A DNA stretch of 9,499 nt from Planctomicrobium sp. (GTDB taxonomy: Bacteria > Planctomycetota > Planctomycetia > Planctomycetales > Planctomycetaceae): the NCBI GenBank assembly GCA_018659505.1, contig JABJMI010000260.1, forward strand, positions 1 to 9,499, given 5' to 3'. Under the pieces are notes generated by a model. It did no database searches and was not told the DNA's origin. It saw nothing but the letters and a program-made list of their open reading frames with translations. Position numbers and translations under genes: made by a program. Of this stretch, positions 1 through 7,712 are shown in pieces. Each line of letters starts with the position of its first letter. The first letter of the stretch is position 1.

Positions 1-540
1 AAGCAGCAGTACTTCCGGACTATGCAGCAGCGCAGCGATCAACTCCATTCGCATCCGCTCGCCAAGGGACAACTCACGAACTGGCTGATTGACGAGTTTG
101 GTGACTTCCAAGAGTTCGGTCAGTTCTTGAAGCCTGCGGTCGAATTCAGTTTTTTCAATGCGATAAATTTCGCGGTGCAGTTGGAATGATTCCTGAGCGG
201 GTAAATCCCACCAGAGCTGATTCTTTTGTCCCATGACCAAAGAGAATCGTCGTCGAAAGGAATTCGCCCGTTCCCACGGAATGTAATCCAGAACGCGCGC
301 ATCACCCGCTGTAGGATAAATGAGACCGGAGAGCAACTTCAGAGTCGTTGTTTTGCCAGCGCCGTTCGGTCCCAGAAAAGCGACCATCTCACCTTCTTCA
401 ATGGTGAAACTGACGTCCCGAACCGCTTCCACTGTTTTGTATTCACGATGAACCAATCCACGAATCGAAGCGAAGATGCCATCCTGCTTTTGATAGACCC
501 GGTAGGTTTTTGTCAGATTCTTCGCTTCAACAGTCGACAT
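1..540 (-). CDS. ABC transporter ATP-binding protein, ABC-2 type (C-terminus beyond left edge)
   Basis: This is the nucleotide-binding subunit of an ABC transporter, expected on the cytoplasmic face of the membrane with a separate permease. The frame is open from the ATG at 540 down to base 1, giving 180 codons. Walker A (GPNGAGKT) is at residues 57-64, the Q-loop glutamine is near 105 ([12 protein letters not shown]), and the ABC signature is [11 protein letters not shown] at 157-167. The visible part ends at EVLLL, exactly where Walker B and its catalytic Glu should follow, so the gene continues to the left. The form LSLGERM plus the QLWWDLP segment matches my recollection of the COG4586 ATPases, often annotated as ABC-2 or daunorubicin-like exporters; the substrate cannot be told. 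The start is chosen because [12 protein letters not shown] is a normal ABC N-terminus. No good Shine-Dalgarno precedes it. A permease gene would be expected to the left. It is divergent from the gene at 772. Confidence 0.9.
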   Translation of the reverse strand, partial: MSTVEAKNLTKTYRVYQKQDGIFASIRGLVHREYKTVEAVRDVSFTIEEGEMVAFLGPNGAGKTTTLKLLSGLIYPTAGDARVLDYIPWERANSFRRRFSLVMGQKNQLWWDLPAQESFQLHREIYRIEKTEFDRRLQELTELLEVTKLVNQPVRELSLGERMRMELIAALLHSPEVLLL

Positions 541-691
541 AGCGATTAGAAATTGTCTTATGGAGAGGAACTTAAAAATCAACAGCGTTGCAGGTTAATG
601 TTCAGAGAGCAGAATCACCACCGCTGATCTTATTTACCAATCATTCAGGTAGATCAACGGTATTCATTCACTTTGAAATTTCACAAATTGA

Positions 692-726
692 CCTAACCAA
701 AGATTGGCGTTGATTGATTGGTTAGG
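692..726. repeat. 9-bp perfect inverted repeat upstream of the STN-like gene
   Basis: CCTAACCAA (692-700) and TTGGTTAGG (718-726) are perfect reverse complements separated by 17 bp. The repeat lies in the 231-bp divergent gap between the ABC ATPase start (540) and the ATG at 772. It overlaps the best promoter candidate for the plus-strand gene. An operator for a dimeric regulator or an RNA/DNA hairpin are both possible. The left arm also begins a smaller palindrome, CCAA-AGA-TTGG (697-707), and ACCAATCA at 636-643 is complementary to TGATTGGT at 715-722, so alternative pairings exist. The function is inferred, not shown. Confidence 0.5.
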
Positions 727-733
727 GTAAAAT
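704..733 (+). promoter_or_regulatory. Candidate sigma-70-like promoter for the gene at 772
   Basis: A -35-like TTGGCG (704-709) is followed after 18 bp by a -10-like TAAAAT (728-733). This would place transcription start near 740 and leave a leader of about 30 nt before the ATG at 772. The -35 matches the consensus at four of six positions and the -10 at five of six. The inverted repeat at 692-726 covers the -35 and spacer, which would suit repression, but planctomycete promoters are poorly defined and this is only a candidate. Confidence 0.25.
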
Positions 734-758
734 AAGTTTGAATTCACAAATCAACTCT

Positions 759-764
759 AAGAGG
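759..764 (+). promoter_or_regulatory. Ribosome binding site for the gene at 772
   Basis: AAGAGG sits 7 nt before the ATG at 772. It is the clearest Shine-Dalgarno-like sequence ahead of any gene in this window and supports that start. Confidence 0.5.
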
Positions 765-771
765 TTTCGAT

Positions 772-1581
772 ATGTTTCAACAAAAGCTGCGATTGGCTCA
801 GAGCAATCTAATTTCATCAACCTTGATGCTTTTGTTTTGTTGTACAACTGTCCCTCTTGTGGCACAAGATAATCCTCAGGTGAAAAAGAAAGCGGTTGAA
901 GAATCGATACTTTTGGAAAGCGGTTTACTGCCGGATGAACGGATTGTTGTTCAATCGAACCACACAGAAACAGAAGAGAAAATCTATGAAGCTTTGAAGC
1001 ATCAGACGCTCTTCGAATTTCCCGGTAATCCGTTAGAGGACATTTCCGATTACCTTGCTACGGCTCACAACATTCCAATCATTTTAGATGAAATTGCACT
1101 CGCTGATCTTGAAATTGCCAGGGACCATGAATTGAAATTAGTCATTTCGAAATTGACATTGGCAGATTCTCTGGACCTATTGCTAGAGCCACATGGTCTG
1201 ACTTACATCGTTAAAAACGGTGCGTTAATCATTACTACTATTCAAATCGCTCAAGCTTCTACCGAGACGCGAGTCTATAATGTTCGCGCCTTAAAAGTCG
1301 AAGATCCCGAAGCTCTCGCGGATGTTTTGATCTACACCACTGGTGATAATTCCTGGAGCCAATTTGATGGACCGGGGAACTTAAGCTTCTTCAAAGGTAG
1401 TTTCGTGATCAAACAGAATCAGAGGACTCATCTAGAAATCGAAGCCGTTCTGAATCAGCTTTTAAACGACATGAGGAATTCCAAAGAGTCGCCAACTTGG
1501 TCAGTCAAAAAGCGTTCAGAAGAGCCAGCCTCTCCAATGCAACTTCCCAGAAAGTCCGGCAATGGAATCGGTTACTTTTGA
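772..1581 (+). CDS. Exported protein with STN/secretin N0-like domain, function unknown
   Basis: This is a secreted protein of 269 residues. Residues 1-31 form a long signal peptide with a hydrophobic core at about 17-30, and likely cleavage after LVA at 29-31. Residues about 79-157 (FEFPGNPLEDISDYL through GALIITT) have the beta-alpha-beta pattern of the STN/N0 domain, found at the N-terminus of secretins and TonB-dependent receptors. Residues about 167-233 (TRVYNVRAL through IEAVLNQL) form a second small alpha/beta unit resembling a secretin N-repeat, including the GPGNLSFFKG turn at 200-209. The tail after 235 is polar and probably disordered. No secretin barrel domain follows, so it cannot form an outer-membrane pore itself. 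Short STN-like proteins of this kind are, from memory, common in planctomycetes with no known role. The ATG at 772 is supported by AAGAGG 7 nt upstream. It is divergent from the ABC ATPase and convergent with the cytochrome gene ending at 1693. Confidence 0.75.
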   Translation: MFQQKLRLAQSNLISSTLMLLFCCTTVPLVAQDNPQVKKKAVEESILLESGLLPDERIVVQSNHTETEEKIYEALKHQTLFEFPGNPLEDISDYLATAHNIPIILDEIALADLEIARDHELKLVISKLTLADSLDLLLEPHGLTYIVKNGALIITTIQIAQASTETRVYNVRALKVEDPEALADVLIYTTGDNSWSQFDGPGNLSFFKGSFVIKQNQRTHLEIEAVLNQLLNDMRNSKESPTWSVKKRSEEPASPMQLPRKSGNGIGYF

Positions 1582-1676
1582 TGATGATCTTGATTGCAAA
1601 ACTCTGATCGAATTGATTCCAAACTGAAAGGAATTCATTTACTGAGCATGGAAAGAGTAATTCAAAGTCAATTTAC

Positions 1677-1697
1677 TGATCAGCATGATCATTTATT
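1677..1697. terminator. Weak candidate hairpin in the convergent gap
   Basis: TGATCA (1677-1682), GCA, TGATCA (1686-1691) can form a 6-bp stem with a 3-nt loop, followed on the plus strand by TTTATT. It lies between the stops of the plus gene (1581) and the minus gene (1693), directly after the latter's TAA when read on the minus strand. The stem is short and AT-rich and the T tract is poor, so it is a weak terminator at best. The rest of the 111-bp gap holds only a 9-bp direct repeat ATTTACTGA at 1637-1645 and 1671-1679. Confidence 0.25.
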
Positions 1698-4600
1698 CGG
1701 GAATTCTATTGAGTGTGTACGCCCCGAATGATGGGAAGAATTCCATGCCATCATCGACAAGGTCCACAAGGTTGAATTCATAGACAAATGTCGGTTTCAA
1801 ATTCTCGACGCTTAAGCTTGCTGTTCGATGATCCGCAGAAAGCGTGATTTCAGAGATCTCTGGAGAATATCGACCGGAGTCGTCAGTTGCATAAGATCCT
1901 TGCCAGATTCTTGTGTATCCAGAAAGCGAATAGTTTTCCTTATCGAGACCTTTCCGAGAATCTATCGGTTCAATAAATTCAATTTCGAAGCCGTTCCTGA
2001 CTGCACGGATTTCGCGAATTCCGTTGCCATATTCACCAGCAGGTTTCAGTTTGACCACTTCTCCGACATTTGGGCCGCCTAACCAACCGGAGTCGTAGAT
2101 ACTCCCAACGTAAATGGAACCATCATTGGCAGCGAATCCGCTGATCGGACCAAGAAAGGTATTCCCATCACTTTCCCAAGCCGGTTTCGTGAGTGGATAG
2201 CAAGCTCCCTGCAATTCTCCGTTTACCTCTTGAGTCGTAAAGCGAATCAAGAATTTCCCGTTATATTCGCAACCAACTCCATGACCAGCGAAGGGGCTAG
2301 CATTGTTTTGTGGTATAAGGAAAATTCCGTTGACGCTGCGGGTCCAAGGGTGAGGGATTTGCACTGCAGGCAACTTCGGTTGTGATGAACCTTCTCCATC
2401 TAACTGTCCGGGGACTCCGTGGGCTCCGTCCTGAACAATGTGATTGATCTCGTTGAAGGTGTTTTGAACTCCCTGTTGATCGCTAACAAAGATTCGACCA
2501 ACAGCATCTGTTGCAATCCCGATGGGGTAACGCAGTTCGTGAGCGAAAGGAACGACCTCACCATTTCCCGAAGCTTTAACGATCTTCCCTCGCCACTTCG
2601 CGAGTTTGCGATCACGCTTCGGCTGTGAGTAGTCGCTGCCAGTCGCAATGAACAGATTTCCTTCATCGTCCAAAACAGGACCGGTGACCCAATCGTGGTA
2701 GTTATCGGAATGTCCCCAACCGTCAGCGACGATCTCTCGTTTCTCAAAATGCCCATCTTTATCTTCATCAATGAGGCGAACCAACTCCGGTTTATGTGTG
2801 ACTAGAATATCATCACCGTCAGCGACGATTCCAAACGGCGCTGAAAGACCTTCCTGAATGAGTTCATAGTTCTCTTCGATTCCGTCGCCATCTGAATCTG
2901 AGACTCGGTAAACATCCCCTTTCAAAGAAGTGACCAACAACCGACCTTGCTGATCTTGAGCAATCGCTGTCGGCATGACAGTTACCGGTAGCGGTAGTCG
3001 TTGACCAATGTAACCGGGGAAGGTTGTCACCTTGTCGGTGATTGCCAGAGCGATTTTCTGCTCTGGCAATTGAGCTTGCGGAGTAAGCGCACTCGAGTCG
3101 TAGTGAATTCGAATTGCCTTGCCTGGTCCTTCAGAAAGTGTAATCTGGTTGAATTCATCAGATGATTCGATAGAAAAATTCTTAATATTTTGCTCTACAT
3201 AAGGTTTGATCTTAGCTTCAAACTGAAAGGAGGCATTCGACTTGCTGCGGAAGCCTAATTGAACCCCTGAAGGGAGTTTCTGTGGAGTAATAAAACGCTC
3301 CCATCCACTGCCAACCACTTTTGAATTTTGAAGTAGGTCAAGGGTATCGAATGTGTGATAAATTTCTTTCACCGGGATGATAAGAGGCTTGTCTTTGTAT
3401 TGAACTCGCAATTCATAGTGAATAATGACACGATACCCGATAGCTTCGTATTTGGTGAGATGAGCAATTCTTTCAGGATCAGTGCCTACTAATTCTTGCA
3501 GTCCGTTTTCCTCGTCAAAGAGCACTAAGTCGGATTTCGCATCGAGCCCATTCACAACAGAAGCCCCTGCCAGATCCCAGTACCAGCTTTTGCCGATTGT
3601 GCGCTGGCTGGCAAAGTCGCCATATCTCCAGTCACGAATTGTCATCTGATCGAGATCGAGCAGCAGACTATGTTGGTTGTCAAAACCAATTGCGAATGCA
3701 CGTGCGACCGCACCGCCTCCGTTTGCTTTATCGACAGTAAAGACATCACGCACGATTCGAGGCGGTGATCTGTCTGCGACCTGCAATAACTGTTCAACCT
3801 GTGAAGGATTCGTTGGTGGTTCGAAGCGAGGATCGTTCATCGCTTTGAAAATCGCTCCCAGTTGTTGATGAACATTTTCATCCAATACACCGGGGACAGG
3901 TTTCGTGAACGAGGGCATTTCCATACCGGGAATGACACGAATAGGAGCCTTTGTCCAGCGGTAATAGAACTCCGGACGTAATCGTTTCCCAATTTCCATC
4001 AAATCAGAACCGCGTGTTCCGAGAGCTGTGTTCTTTGGGACATAATCACCAATCTGGTGGCAGGCGATACAGCTCCACCCTCCGGCACCGACCAGTTTTC
4101 GTCCGGTCAGTAGAAGGTCGTTCTCAGACAGTGCTATCTCTGGATGGTGTTGGGAAGCTTCGTCGGGGAGACGGTCGTGTTGAATGAGATAGTACTTCAG
4201 TGCCTGCATCTCTTCGGGTGTGTGGTGGAATTCCGGCATTTTAATCTTGAGCCAGTTGGCGCGGATTCGATCTTGCTTGCCAGAAACTGCCACATCCAAA
4301 ACTGAATCCTGTAATTTGTCACCAACAGCATTTAGACTCGGAGGAATGACAAGCTGCGTTTGTCCATTAAGCGCGGGAGTCGCTTTCACGATTTCTTTAG
4401 CAAGGTTTTTGAGTCCCGATTCATTGGTGCGAGAATGACAAGCTAGGCACTGCCGACGTTCGATAACCCTCTGACCTCGTTCGAATTCTGAAATCTGCTG
4501 ACGCTTCTTTCCACCTAAGCTATTGAGATAAGCAGCGATTGCATCTCGGTCCAAATGTGGAAAATTCGGGCGTTTCTTTGCGGGATTAGCTTTCTCTGCT

Positions 4601-5829
4601 AGGCAAGTGTTCTTCCAGTTTCCTGGAGCGTTTGTCAGTGGAGAGACCGGTTTGTTTGTAGCTTCAATCGCTGGAATCTTGTGGCAATTCGCACACTGAA
4701 ACTCTTTGACTAACGCCTGTCCACGGATCGAACTTTCGGTGTAACTTGCTTTTTCCGCTCGACCAAATTTCGTGTTTTTCTCTTTCCCAAGTGTTGCCAG
4801 ATACTTCGCCAGTAAACCTCGCTCGGTTCGCGAGAGTTTATACTTCGGCATTCTGTGTTGGGGATTGATTCGATCTGGCGACGAAAGCCAAGTGGCAAAC
4901 CAGTCCGTTGAACGCTTATTCCCGACATGAGAGAGGTCACCACCAGAAAACGGTTTATCAGTTCCCAATCCGTTCACCTGATGACACGCCAGGCAACCGA
5001 GCGAATTGAACAACTCTGCTCCATTCATTTCGCCTTTCTTTGGTTTTGAATCGGGAGCCGTCATCAAATCGAAGGGAGCTTCCAGTCGATGTAAATAGGC
5101 TGCGATGTCTTCCGCCTGCTCTTTGTTCAACCCAAAGTGCGGCATTTGATCGCTCTTTGATTCTGGATTCTTGCCTAACAATTTTTGAACGATCCATTCA
5201 GGATTCATCCCGCTTACAACACCCCATAGAGCAGGCGCCGAATAGAGATGATCAATTGTTTTCTCGCTTCGATGGCAGTTCGCACAATGATGTGCATCGA
5301 CTAACTGACGACCTTTTTCAATCAGTACAATTTCGGAATTTTCGTCGACATGAAACAGTTGGTGCGAAGGAATCGGTTCGACTGAAAACGCGTCATTCGA
5401 CCAAAACAGTTTCACTTCTGCCCCAGATGCGGATGGTCGGTAAGAAACTTCGATCTCTTGAAAACCGGGAGGCAAATTGAGCGTTTCACCAGAAACCCAT
5501 TCTGACTGATCAGAACTGGCAGCGAAGACCTCTTCTCCATCAATTATTATGGAAAGCGACCCGTTAAGTTTTGCATGCAATTGATATGAACTGACTGAGC
5601 GAATCAGTATCTGACCCTTCCAGTTGACTTCCCAATCTTTAGCAGGAATTTGCGAATGCGGAGAATGCGTCCCCCAATTGAAAGCGATGTCAGAGTCTAT
5701 TCTTCGAGCGACCGCCTGATCAGACTGATATGTCCCAATCAGTCCGTATTTGTACTCATCATCCTCTGCACTCAAAAATGACTGAAAGCAAAGTAAGAGA
5801 CAACAACTCAACAAGGTGATACGATTCAT
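1693..5829 (-). CDS. Exported PA14-like / five-heme cytochrome c / sugar-dehydrogenase-like propeller protein
   Basis: This is probably an extracytoplasmic oxidoreductase of 1378 residues that oxidises a small organic substrate and passes electrons to its own hemes. A signal peptide spans 1-21, with likely cleavage after FLSA. A PA14-like beta domain follows (about 24-160), with GLIGTYQ, LHAKLNGSLSIIIDGE and GFQEIEVSYR. Five CxxCH heme sites are at 182-186, 279-283, 379-383, 461-465 and 587-591. Candidate axial Met residues in MP motifs are at 229, 327, 531 and 636/638; site 3 has RPNFPH (420-425) instead. A beta-rich region (about 685-935) recalls DUF6797-type domains of planctomycetes. A Glucose/Sorbosone-dehydrogenase-like propeller (about 936-1266) carries calcium-loop-like DSDGDGIEE (978 on) and DEDKDGHFEKRE (1021 on). 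A beta-rich tail ends the protein. The ATG at 5829 is preferred because the signal peptide starts there; the frame could begin at TTG 5904 but the extra 25 residues would bury it. No strong Shine-Dalgarno is seen. The substrate is unknown. The gene starts 90 bp after purF. Confidence 0.85.
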   Translation of the reverse strand: MNRITLLSCCLLLCFQSFLSAEDDEYKYGLIGTYQSDQAVARRIDSDIAFNWGTHSPHSQIPAKDWEVNWKGQILIRSVSSYQLHAKLNGSLSIIIDGEEVFAASSDQSEWVSGETLNLPPGFQEIEVSYRPSASGAEVKLFWSNDAFSVEPIPSHQLFHVDENSEIVLIEKGRQLVDAHHCANCHRSEKTIDHLYSAPALWGVVSGMNPEWIVQKLLGKNPESKSDQMPHFGLNKEQAEDIAAYLHRLEAPFDLMTAPDSKPKKGEMNGAELFNSLGCLACHQVNGLGTDKPFSGGDLSHVGNKRSTDWFATWLSSPDRINPQHRMPKYKLSRTERGLLAKYLATLGKEKNTKFGRAEKASYTESSIRGQALVKEFQCANCHKIPAIEATNKPVSPLTNAPGNWKNTCLAEKANPAKKRPNFPHLDRDAIAAYLNSLGGKKRQQISEFERGQRVIERRQCLACHSRTNESGLKNLAKEIVKATPALNGQTQLVIPPSLNAVGDKLQDSVLDVAVSGKQDRIRANWLKIKMPEFHHTPEEMQALKYYLIQHDRLPDEASQHHPEIALSENDLLLTGRKLVGAGGWSCIACHQIGDYVPKNTALGTRGSDLMEIGKRLRPEFYYRWTKAPIRVIPGMEMPSFTKPVPGVLDENVHQQLGAIFKAMNDPRFEPPTNPSQVEQLLQVADRSPPRIVRDVFTVDKANGGGAVARAFAIGFDNQHSLLLDLDQMTIRDWRYGDFASQRTIGKSWYWDLAGASVVNGLDAKSDLVLFDEENGLQELVGTDPERIAHLTKYEAIGYRVIIHYELRVQYKDKPLIIPVKEIYHTFDTLDLLQNSKVVGSGWERFITPQKLPSGVQLGFRSKSNASFQFEAKIKPYVEQNIKNFSIESSDEFNQITLSEGPGKAIRIHYDSSALTPQAQLPEQKIALAITDKVTTFPGYIGQRLPLPVTVMPTAIAQDQQGRLLVTSLKGDVYRVSDSDGDGIEENYELIQEGLSAPFGIVADGDDILVTHKPELVRLIDEDKDGHFEKREIVADGWGHSDNYHDWVTGPVLDDEGNLFIATGSDYSQPKRDRKLAKWRGKIVKASGNGEVVPFAHELRYPIGIATDAVGRIFVSDQQGVQNTFNEINHIVQDGAHGVPGQLDGEGSSQPKLPAVQIPHPWTRSVNGIFLIPQNNASPFAGHGVGCEYNGKFLIRFTTQEVNGELQGACYPLTKPAWESDGNTFLGPISGFAANDGSIYVGSIYDSGWLGGPNVGEVVKLKPAGEYGNGIREIRAVRNGFEIEFIEPIDSRKGLDKENYSLSGYTRIWQGSYATDDSGRYSPEISEITLSADHRTASLSVENLKPTFVYEFNLVDLVDDGMEFFPSFGAYTLNRIPE

Positions 5830-5919
5830 GAAAACCGGTATCCAATTTGTAAATTCAAGCAAATCAAATCCACGCTGTGCAAATTTAGAATATGCGTTCG
5901 TCAATCTTCAAGTGGCGAA

Positions 5920-7539
5920 TCATAAACGCGTTGGAGGAAGCGCCGGTTCAGCTGCCCCTTCAACGAGTCGTTTAGGATTTTGAATGTCAATTCCGTTAGC
6001 ACAATCGGCACCTGAATTCAGTGATAGCTGATAGAGCGTCTGCCCCGCTTCAGTCGGATAGTCGCCCGTTAAACATGCCTGGCAAAGGTGTTCTGCATCG
6101 ATGTTGATTGCCTTGGCGATTGAAGAGACAGGTAAATAACGGAGTGAATCAGCTTTGAAATGTTTTGCCATTCGCTGTTCGATTTCTGGCGTCAGATCAA
6201 GATTACCATTTTCCTGCTGAAACTTAGGCGCAAACAAATTGCTCACATCCGGCATGTCAATGCCATAAAAGCATGGAGCCATAATTGGCGGACACGCCAC
6301 ACGGATATGAACTTCAGCAGCCTTTCCTCGCGTTAGAATCTGGTCCACGAGGACTTTCATAGTCGTCGAACGAACAATAGTATCGTCAACAAGAAAGACT
6401 TTCTTCCCCTCTAGCACTTCTGGAAGAGGGATGTATTTCATACGAGCTTTCGCATCGCGGTCTTCGCCTTCGATGAATGTTCGTCCCAATGCACGATGAC
6501 GCATGAGACCTTCCAAGCAAGGAATGCTCATCTCGAATGCCATCCCCTCAGCGGCTGCCTTCGCTGTATCTGGGACTGGGACAACGATGGCGTTTTCTTT
6601 CGATTCAGTCTCCTGCTTTGCTAGTTCCTCACCGAGCATCTTTCGAGTGAGATAAACACTTTGCCCATCCAGTCGACTACAAACATTGGCGAAGTAGATC
6701 CACTCAAAGAAACAATGTGCTTTCTTATCTAGTGGAGCATATTGCTCGATGGTCAATTGACCATTCTGAATAATCGCAGCGTGCCCCGGTGCAAGGTCTT
6801 TGATTTCTGTACTATCAAAACCAATATTGGAGAGTGCAACACTTTCACTGGCAGCAGCGAAGAACCCATCACGTTCTGCATAGCAAAGTGGTCTAAATCC
6901 GAGTGGATCACGTGAAACGAACATGTCTCCGCAAGCATTCATAAACGCAATGTTGTACGCCCCATCAAGCCGGGAAGAGATCTTCCATAACAGATCCTTC
7001 ATCGAGATATCTGCTTTGAGAGAGATCTCCTGACTGATGAGGTGCATCAATGTTTCAGTGTCGGTCTCACGTGCGAGATGAAAATCTCCGCCGGAAGTAA
7101 TTTCGTTACGAAGTTCTCCGTAGTTCGCAAGTTGTCCATTGAATCCGAACGAGAACCATTTTCTTTTTTCGAGATGAACACGTTCAAACGGCTGAGCGTA
7201 GCTGGGATCGTCTTTGCCGCAGGTAGCGTAGCGGACATGACCGATTGCAGCCGGTCCCTGATGTTGAGCCATCAGCTTGTTGTATTTTTCTTTCCGACTC
7301 ATCTTGAAGACTTCGGACACCAACCCAACATTCCGATGAGTCAGTAACAAATCTTGACTATCGGGCTTAAATGTGGTGATGCCGGCAGCGAGCTGCCCCC
7401 GATTCTGGATATCGAGCAGCATTCGAGGAATCATTTGCGATACAGCATCGCGTCCATATCCCTGTAAGAGCGAAGAGTCTTGCTCTTGACCAAAATGATA
7501 AACTGCGACAATGCCACATTCGTGGTGAAGTTCAGCCAT
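5920..7539 (-). CDS. purF: Amidophosphoribosyltransferase (glutamine PRPP amidotransferase)
   Basis: This cytosolic enzyme makes 5-phosphoribosylamine from PRPP and glutamine, the first committed step of purine synthesis. It has 539 residues, near the usual length plus a short tail. A seven-residue propeptide (MAELHHE) precedes Cys8, the expected N-terminal nucleophile after processing. Glutaminase residues are recognisable but altered: NRGQLAAGI (46-54), HVRYATCG (101-108), [12 protein letters not shown] (133-144) and RETDTE (157-162). The phosphoribosyltransferase half has GRTFIEG (352-358) and the PRPP loop [13 protein letters not shown] (381-393), with Ser where Gly is usual. Cys276, Cys423, Cys486 and Cys489 line up with the four ligands of the 4Fe-4S cluster in the Bacillus-type enzyme, so a cluster is likely. 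It starts at ATG 7539 with only a weak GGA upstream. No PurR box or purine riboswitch was recognised in the 173-bp leader. Neighbours are multiheme exported proteins, not purine genes. Confidence 0.93.
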   Translation of the reverse strand: MAELHHECGIVAVYHFGQEQDSSLLQGYGRDAVSQMIPRMLLDIQNRGQLAAGITTFKPDSQDLLLTHRNVGLVSEVFKMSRKEKYNKLMAQHQGPAAIGHVRYATCGKDDPSYAQPFERVHLEKRKWFSFGFNGQLANYGELRNEITSGGDFHLARETDTETLMHLISQEISLKADISMKDLLWKISSRLDGAYNIAFMNACGDMFVSRDPLGFRPLCYAERDGFFAAASESVALSNIGFDSTEIKDLAPGHAAIIQNGQLTIEQYAPLDKKAHCFFEWIYFANVCSRLDGQSVYLTRKMLGEELAKQETESKENAIVVPVPDTAKAAAEGMAFEMSIPCLEGLMRHRALGRTFIEGEDRDAKARMKYIPLPEVLEGKKVFLVDDTIVRSTTMKVLVDQILTRGKAAEVHIRVACPPIMAPCFYGIDMPDVSNLFAPKFQQENGNLDLTPEIEQRMAKHFKADSLRYLPVSSIAKAINIDAEHLCQACLTGDYPTEAGQTLYQLSLNSGADCANGIDIQNPKRLVEGAAEPALPPTRL

Positions 7540-7585
7540 TCAAAAATCGTCCAATGACGAGAGGGAGCGAGTTAATCAGAACTTA

Positions 7586-7618
7586 TGGTAATCTTAATGG
7601 ACTCGCTGCTGATTACCA
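7586..7618. repeat. 8-bp perfect inverted repeat upstream of purF
   Basis: TGGTAATC (7586-7593) and GATTACCA (7611-7618) are perfect reverse complements separated by 17 bp, beginning 47 bp before the purF ATG. Nearby GCGAGT (7567-7572) pairs with ACTCGC (7601-7606), and TAATCAG (7573-7579) with CTGATTA (7609-7615). These pairings overlap and partly exclude one another. An operator or leader structure for purF is possible; no T tract marks it as a terminator for the upstream gene. The remainder of the 173-bp gap shows only a short GAGCA-AA-TGCTC hairpin at about 7655-7666. Confidence 0.4.
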
Positions 7619-7712
7619 CCGGCAAAGGTGCGAGATTTTTGAATTGGGAATGTTGGAGCAAATGCTCAAGAGTTCCAGTCAATGTAAGTTTTCCTCAAAG
7701 CTAAACAGTCTC

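Noticed and set aside
226..549. Plus-strand open frame of 107 codons
   Set aside because: It is antisense to the ABC ATPase, whose Walker A, Q-loop and signature are intact. The plus-strand protein is low-likelihood, with no recognisable domain.
772..864. Lipoprotein signal in the STN-like protein (Cys pair at residues 23-24)
   Set aside because: The residues before the Cys (LLF) do not match a lipobox and a standard cleavage site after LVA at 29-31 fits better.
2400..2771. Minus-strand 123-codon frame in another phase of the five-heme gene
   Set aside because: It overlaps the propeller-coding frame, which is strongly supported. The sequence shows no family resemblance.
4083..5286. CRISPR-like or tandem repeat suggested by recurring CxxCH coding segments
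   Set aside because: The similarity is at the protein-motif level of cytochrome domains. The DNA is not repeated and spacing is irregular.
5040..5480. Plus-strand open frame of 146 codons
   Set aside because: It lies wholly opposite the PA14/first-heme part of the five-heme gene, has no ribosome binding site or domain, and its composition looks like an antisense shadow.
5830..5904. TTG start at 5904 adding 25 residues to the five-heme protein
   Set aside because: The added segment would place a non-signal stretch before a textbook signal peptide that starts at ATG 5829, and TTG has no convincing ribosome binding site.
7655..7666. GAGCA-AA-TGCTC hairpin as a terminator after the right-hand cytochrome gene
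   Set aside because: The stem is 5 bp with a 2-nt loop and no T tract follows on the minus strand.
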